DNA of 9,417 nucleotides from an uncultured Clostridia bacterium. Its GTDB lineage: Bacteria > Bacillota > Clostridia > Christensenellales > CASEPJ01. The translations under genes and the position numbers were made by a program. Location: the NCBI GenBank assembly GCA_949289715.1, contig CASEPJ010000223.1, positions 1 through 9,417 on the forward strand, given 5' to 3'. How positions within the stretch are numbered: position 1 is the first letter of the stretch; every line of letters begins with the position of its first letter. Below, one piece after another: positions 5,933 to 9,417 of the stretch. Below the pieces are notes generated by a model. It was given only the letters and a program-made list of their open reading frames with translations, was not told where the DNA came from and ran no database searches.

Positions 5933-7237
5933 ATGAAAACGATACTTTTAATTATATTTTATTTTTTAATGAGTTTAAGCGCAATGTATTTGTTAAGTTA
6001 CATACCAAGAATAAAAGGATGGTTTACCTCTTTTAAAAAGCAAAAAAGGCTTTACAGCAATAAATTTAACAAAATTGCCGTTATAATCCCTGCAAGAAAC
6101 GAAAGCGCCGTAATAGAGGACTTGCTTTTAAGTCTTGAAAATCAAACATTTCCTAAAGAATATTTTACCACGCATATAGTTATAAAAGACGATAATGACA
6201 AAACGATAACCATTGCCGAAAAATATAATGCGATTATACATATTGCCAAAGACCAAACTTGCAAAGGCGATGCGCTAAATTTATGTTTAAAAGAAATTAT
6301 GTCGCTTGAGACCGAATATGATTATTATGTAATCATAGACGCCGATTGTATGCTACACAAAGAATTTTTGACAGAAATGAACAATGCTACCGTTAGCGGA
6401 GCGGACATAATTCAGGCAAAAAAAGTCGTTAAAAATTATTTACTGAAAGACAGAAAGGCAAATTCTTTAGCGAGTATGTGCAATGGTTTGATTTGGACTA
6501 TTATAGACGATATGGGCAACCGATATAAAGCGGATAAGGGCATTACGGGAATGACCATAGGAACCGGAATTATGCTTTCGAACAAACTTGTAAACCGTTT
6601 GGGCGGATGGCCATATAGACAAACTCTGACCGAAGATATGGAGCTGATGAACGATGCGGCGATAAACAATTATTCTACCTTTTACTATTCCTATGCTCTT
6701 ATGTATCTTGAAGAATCAACCAGTCTTAAAGTTACAAATAAGAGAAGGACTCGCTGGCTTACCGGGTTGATAGATGCGGACAGAATTTATAGAAAAAAAT
6801 TAAAAGCAGCTGCCACAACAAAAAAAGAAAGAAGAAACCGATATTTTGTAACGGCGTTAAAACCTGTCTTTAAATATATAGGAACGTTAACGTTGGGGGT
6901 ACTATTTTTCGGTATTACTGCAATAGTAGGATTAATTACCGGAATTGCCGATTTAAAAGCAGGTTTTATATATGCGGGAATATGTTGTGTGGTTGTGTAT
7001 TTATCCTTTTTGCTTTTGACCCTATGTTGTTTGATAGTAGAAAGAAAAAATATGCCGATAAATATTTTTAAAAAAGCCGTTCTTCTTTTTATTCACCCCA
7101 TATTTTATATGGGATATATTCCAATAATAGCTAAAGCGTTGATTTTTAAAGCTAATAAAGATTGGGAAGTTATAGACCGAATAGGAATTAACATGGTCTC
7201 ATTAAATAAAGACGGCGATGTTTTAAAAACCGAATAA
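5933..7237 (+). CDS. membrane glycosyltransferase, family 2 (GT-A fold)
   Basis: This enzyme transfers a sugar from a nucleotide-sugar to an acceptor at the membrane. The 434-residue product opens with a membrane helix (3-23), followed by a cytoplasmic GT2 domain: IIPARNES (51-58), VIKDDND (83-89), KGDALN (111-116), the metal-binding DAD (136-138), the TED base motif (233-235) and RRTRW (271-275), where processive synthases have QxxRW. Three further membrane helices follow (about 314-337, 341-368, 382-405). This layout resembles CrtQ, ceramide-glucosyltransferase-like and BcsA/NodC-like enzymes. The change of Gln to Arg hints at transfer of one or a few sugars instead of a long polymer, but this is weak. 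An AAGGAG site (5920-5925) 7 bases before the ATG fixes the start. It is the first gene of a set with two acyltransferase-like genes, so a lipid-linked acceptor is likely. Sugar and acceptor cannot be read from sequence. Confidence 0.88.
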   Translation: MKTILLIIFYFLMSLSAMYLLSYIPRIKGWFTSFKKQKRLYSNKFNKIAVIIPARNESAVIEDLLLSLENQTFPKEYFTTHIVIKDDNDKTITIAEKYNAIIHIAKDQTCKGDALNLCLKEIMSLETEYDYYVIIDADCMLHKEFLTEMNNATVSGADIIQAKKVVKNYLLKDRKANSLASMCNGLIWTIIDDMGNRYKADKGITGMTIGTGIMLSNKLVNRLGGWPYRQTLTEDMELMNDAAINNYSTFYYSYALMYLEESTSLKVTNKRRTRWLTGLIDADRIYRKKLKAAATTKKERRNRYFVTALKPVFKYIGTLTLGVLFFGITAIVGLITGIADLKAGFIYAGICCVVVYLSFLLLTLCCLIVERKNMPINIFKKAVLLFIHPIFYMGYIPIIAKALIFKANKDWEVIDRIGINMVSLNKDGDVLKTE

Positions 7238-7499
7238 CATTACGAGTAATATTAAGTAATATAAAAAATTGATAAAAGCAATTCTTAAAATCTTTTAATA
7301 TTTAAATTAAAAAAAATTCGGAATTTAGCAAAATGCTTGAAAACGTCGGCAAATATGAACGGCGGAATAAAATTTTAAAATATTTAAAAACAAATATTAA
7401 AATTCAGCGCTGATGAATTATATTTGATGTATTTATATTAGTATTAAAAGAGTAATTATAAATTAAGTTTATAAACGGCAAGATTATGGCGAGGTTAAA
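7238..7499. other. 262-bp gap inside the three-gene set
   Basis: This spacer is long for an operon. It holds a perfect 10-bp palindrome TCAGCGCTGA (7404-7413), conspicuous for its GC content in an otherwise AT-rich stretch, and an AT-only inverted repeat AATATTT/AAATATT (7379-7398). I find neither a clean promoter nor a terminator with a T tract. The acyltransferase could therefore be co-transcribed with the glycosyltransferase or have a weak promoter of its own. Confidence 0.35.
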
Positions 7500-8306
7500 A
7501 TGATAAGCAGGAAAGAAGTTATTGACAGATGTAAAAATTGCGAACGACAAGGAATTTTCGACGAACACGTCGATCCAATCGATTATTCTTTGGCAATAAA
7601 AGTGGACGAAAATTATGCTTATATTCCTCACGGAAAAGAAAAAGCGAAAAGAGCGCTGCAAAAGTTTTTCGTCGTCGATTTGTATTGCGGTTTTTTAAAT
7701 AAATTTAAAACAAAAACCGTAATAAAAGGAAAAGAAAATTTGAAAAATCTTAATTCGGCTATAGTAACTTGCAACCATGTATTTATATTTGACTGCCTTG
7801 TGCTTATGAAGGGATTGAAACATAAAATTAAATATACGGTAGCCGAATTCAATAACAGAAAAGATTTTTTGGGAGAGATGATGAGAGCGGGAGGAATACT
7901 TCCCTTCTCTTCAAAACCTAAAGTAATGAAAAAATTTAACGAGGCAGTATCTTATTATTTAAAAAAAAATAATTTCGTTGTTTTTTATCCCGAGCAGGCT
8001 ATGTGGTATATGTATGAAAAGCCCAGACCTTTTAAAAACGGAGCTTTTCATTATGCCGTTAAAAACAACGTCCCTGTTATTCCTACATTTATAACTTTTA
8101 GAGATTCCGATAAATTAGACAAAGAAGGACTGCCCGTAAAGTATTTTACGCTGCATATTATGCCGCCTATATATAAAGACAATAATTTAAGCGACGCAGA
8201 AAATGTAAAAATTATGAAAGAAAAAAATTATCTTTTGTGTAAAGAAAAATATGAAGAGGTTTACAAAAAACCTTTGAAATACTTATGCGGAGAAGAAAAA
8301 TGTTAA
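7500..8306 (+). CDS. PlsC-type (1-acylglycerol-3-phosphate-like) acyltransferase
   Basis: Members of this family move a fatty acyl chain from acyl-ACP, acyl-CoA or acyl-phosphate to a hydroxyl group of a lipid. The four expected blocks are present in the 268-residue product: NHVFIFD (92-98) with the catalytic HX4D, GGILPFS (131-137), FYPEQAMW (162-169, in place of the more usual FPEG) and VPVIP (191-195). An N-terminal extension of about 65 residues precedes the domain, with CKNC at 11-14 and a HVDPIDYSL segment (23-31). No membrane helix is evident, so it is probably a peripheral membrane enzyme. GAGG (7491-7494), 5 bases before the ATG, supports the start. The stop overlaps the next gene's start (ATGTTAA), so the two are surely co-translated. 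Lysophosphatidate acylation is possible, but the context beside a glycosyltransferase suggests a glycolipid or related acceptor. Confidence 0.9.
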   Translation: MISRKEVIDRCKNCERQGIFDEHVDPIDYSLAIKVDENYAYIPHGKEKAKRALQKFFVVDLYCGFLNKFKTKTVIKGKENLKNLNSAIVTCNHVFIFDCLVLMKGLKHKIKYTVAEFNNRKDFLGEMMRAGGILPFSSKPKVMKKFNEAVSYYLKKNNFVVFYPEQAMWYMYEKPRPFKNGAFHYAVKNNVPVIPTFITFRDSDKLDKEGLPVKYFTLHIMPPIYKDNNLSDAENVKIMKEKNYLLCKEKYEEVYKKPLKYLCGEEKC

Positions 8307-8911
8307 GGTATTATTTAATTGCGATATTTGCTTCTATGCTGCTTATAACTTTTATGAACTTTATAGCGGGAACAAGTTTCTTTTATGCTCTCATAAATGT
8401 AATAATTTTTACGGCGGCGGTATTTGTTGTAGATGCCGTTGTTGCTCTTATAGTTAGATATTTACCCAAAAAAATATATAATCCTTTTAAAAAAATATAT
8501 AAAGTAAAAACGAAAGAAAGAAATTTTTTGGATAAAATAAAAATAAAAAAATGGAAGGATAAAATTCCCGAAATGGGTGGCAAATTGGTGGGATTTAGAA
8601 AGGATAAACTTAAAGATCCCACAAACAATGAATATGTGCTGAAATTTATGCAAGAAACATGCTATGCCGAAGTAATGCATTTTTGGTCTATATTTTTAGG
8701 TTTTTGCATAATATTTATTTCGCCCGCTTTGCTTTCCGTTTCGATACCCGTGGCCTGCGTAAATGCAATATTACAGATTTTGCCGGTTTGGGTACAAAGA
8801 TATAACAGAACGAGATTGGAAATTTTATATAAAAGAAATTTACAAACGGAAAAAAAGTTAAATTTAAAAAAGGCCGAGAACGATAACAATAATACTCCCC
8901 ATGCCTTATAA
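8300..8911 (+). CDS. CrtO-like acyltransferase family membrane protein
   Basis: The 203-residue product has two N-terminal hydrophobic helices (about 4-24 and 28-53), a basic cytoplasmic-looking middle, one or two more helices (about 128-165) and a charged tail. The middle and end carry a pattern I recognise from Staphylococcus CrtO, which acylates the glucose of glycosyl-diaponeurosporenoate: KKWKDKIPE (83-91), ETCYAEVMHFWSI (119-131) and VQRYNRTRL (165-173), compared with a remembered RKWKHKI..., ETKRAELIHWISI and VQRYNRPRL. This comparison is from memory. An ATG at 8285 gives five more residues, but I prefer 8300, because GGAGA (8289-8293) is well placed before it and the 7-bp overlap with the acyltransferase gene is typical coupling. 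No carotenoid synthase or desaturase gene is nearby, so the substrate is probably another glycosylated lipid. Catalysis in this family is poorly understood. Confidence 0.75.
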   Translation: MLRYYLIAIFASMLLITFMNFIAGTSFFYALINVIIFTAAVFVVDAVVALIVRYLPKKIYNPFKKIYKVKTKERNFLDKIKIKKWKDKIPEMGGKLVGFRKDKLKDPTNNEYVLKFMQETCYAEVMHFWSIFLGFCIIFISPALLSVSIPVACVNAILQILPVWVQRYNRTRLEILYKRNLQTEKKLNLKKAENDNNNTPHAL

Positions 8912-8913
8912 AT

Positions 8914-8966
8914 AAGCCGTTTAAATAAAATAGACTACGCTGTAATTTAAGCGGTTTAAAGTTTTT
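8914..8966 (+). terminator. possible terminator after the CrtO-like gene
   Basis: AAGCCGTTTAAAT (8914-8926) and ATTTAAGCGGTTT (8945-8957) pair over 13 bases in RNA, two of them G-U, with an 18-base loop. A run of five T follows four bases later. It starts two bases after the stop codon. The long loop and displaced T run make it a weak terminator. Confidence 0.4.
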
Positions 8967-9112
8967 ATAATAAACAAGAAAAATTCGGGTTAAAAAATTT
9001 TTAAAAGCAATAAAAATTCAATAGAAAATTTTTGAATATAAATTTAAATATAAAATTTGGTATTGAAAAACAAAAAGCATTGAAAATTAAACAAAAAATT
9101 TATAATTATCAA

Positions 9113-9149
9113 AAAAACATTATCGGCAGTAATGTTCGATAATGTTTTT
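9113..9149 (+). terminator. strong intrinsic terminator, usable in both directions
   Basis: Perfect 13-base arms AAAAACATTATCG (9113-9125) and CGATAATGTTTTT (9137-9149) enclose an 11-base loop, and the second arm ends in T5. It is the clearest intrinsic terminator in the window and most likely ends the glycosyltransferase-acyltransferase transcript, about 200 bases after the last stop. It would also stop transcripts arriving on the minus strand from beyond the window. TAATGT in the loop (9130-9135) could pair with part of the first arm as an alternative fold. Confidence 0.75.
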
Positions 9150-9417
9150 AACTTTTTACTTTGTCGGATAATTAATTTTACAAAATTTTATAAATCGAAT
9201 AAGGTTTTAAATTATGAATATGTTGTAATTAAAAAGAAGTTAAAATAATTATAACGGTTGCAATCAATAATATTAAGTAGAAATACTTTTAATAATTATT
9301 CTGTTTAATAATATCCGTAAATCTATAAAATTTTTAACGTCGAATTATTAAAAACAACTAAATTAATTTATATTAAAATAAAGTTTGAATAGTTTATAGA
9401 GATATAAGATTAATTAA
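9150..9417. other. AT-rich stretch with no recognised element
   Basis: No open frame of useful length, no clear promoter and no strong hairpin was seen. The stretch ends in ATTAATTAA, similar to the TTAA-type simple repeat at the very start of the window. Confidence 0.5.

Noticed and set aside
7333..7413. 26-codon open frame in the gap before the acyltransferase
   Set aside because: No well-spaced ribosome binding site, composition no different from the surrounding non-coding DNA, and no recognisable motif.
8285..8299. Upstream ATG for the CrtO-like gene
   Set aside because: It would use part of the GGAGA ribosome binding site as codons; the ATG at 8300 has correct spacing and a standard 7-bp overlap.
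5933..8911. Reading the set as a staphyloxanthin-type carotenoid cluster
   Set aside because: No squalene/phytoene synthase, desaturase or aldehyde dehydrogenase gene is present; only the glycosyltransferase and CrtO-like parts have counterparts.
1..9417. CRISPR array, tRNA, rRNA, insertion sequence or prophage genes
   Set aside because: No regularly spaced repeats, no tRNA-like cloverleaf, no transposase or integrase motif in any real gene.

Overview
The window comes from a very AT-rich bacterium that uses the standard code: tryptophans are TGG and every identified gene ends in TAA. The dnaA-dnaN pair, AT-rich sigma-A-type promoters, AGGA/GAGG ribosome binding sites, and a small protein ending in PVQDADDL (a tail I associate with Clostridia) point to an uncultured Firmicute, probably in Clostridia. 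No 16S rRNA or tRNA is present, so this placement is inference.

Left part (1-2957): the replication-initiation locus on the minus strand, with dnaA followed by a 327-bp spacer and then dnaN. The spacer holds three degenerate DnaA-box-like nonamers and is the best oriC candidate. dnaA has a clear promoter (TTGTAA-17-TATAAT) and probably starts at an ATG at 2890, not the in-frame TTG at 2908. Its product carries about 20 extra residues just before the Walker A motif. The rpmH-rnpA genes often found upstream of dnaA in Firmicutes are not here.

Middle (2958-4667): a 46-codon gene diverges from dnaA and encodes a Lys/Asn-rich head and a conserved-looking GSYTG...PVQDADDL tail. It converges on a minus-strand patatin-like phospholipase gene, with a terminator-like hairpin between them. 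The 322-bp spacer behind the phospholipase gene holds a nested 76-bp inverted repeat.

Right part (4668-9149): a minus-strand gene for a membrane-anchored XRE-type regulator (helix-turn-helix, four predicted membrane helices, lysine-rich coiled-coil tail). Divergent from it is a plus-strand set of three genes: a membrane-embedded family 2 glycosyltransferase, a PlsC-type acyltransferase, and a small membrane protein resembling CrtO, the glycosyl-4,4'-diaponeurosporenoate acyltransferase of staphyloxanthin synthesis. The last two overlap by 7 bp. The divergent spacer carries a promoter for each side and a 19-bp palindrome with a near-copy overlapping the regulator's own -10. A perfect 13-bp hairpin with a T tract follows the set.

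The main hypothesis is that the three enzymes build and acylate a membrane glycolipid or glycosylated lipid acid, under control of the membrane-bound regulator. No carotenoid backbone gene is in the window, so the lipid product is unknown. The last 268 bases contain nothing I can identify.
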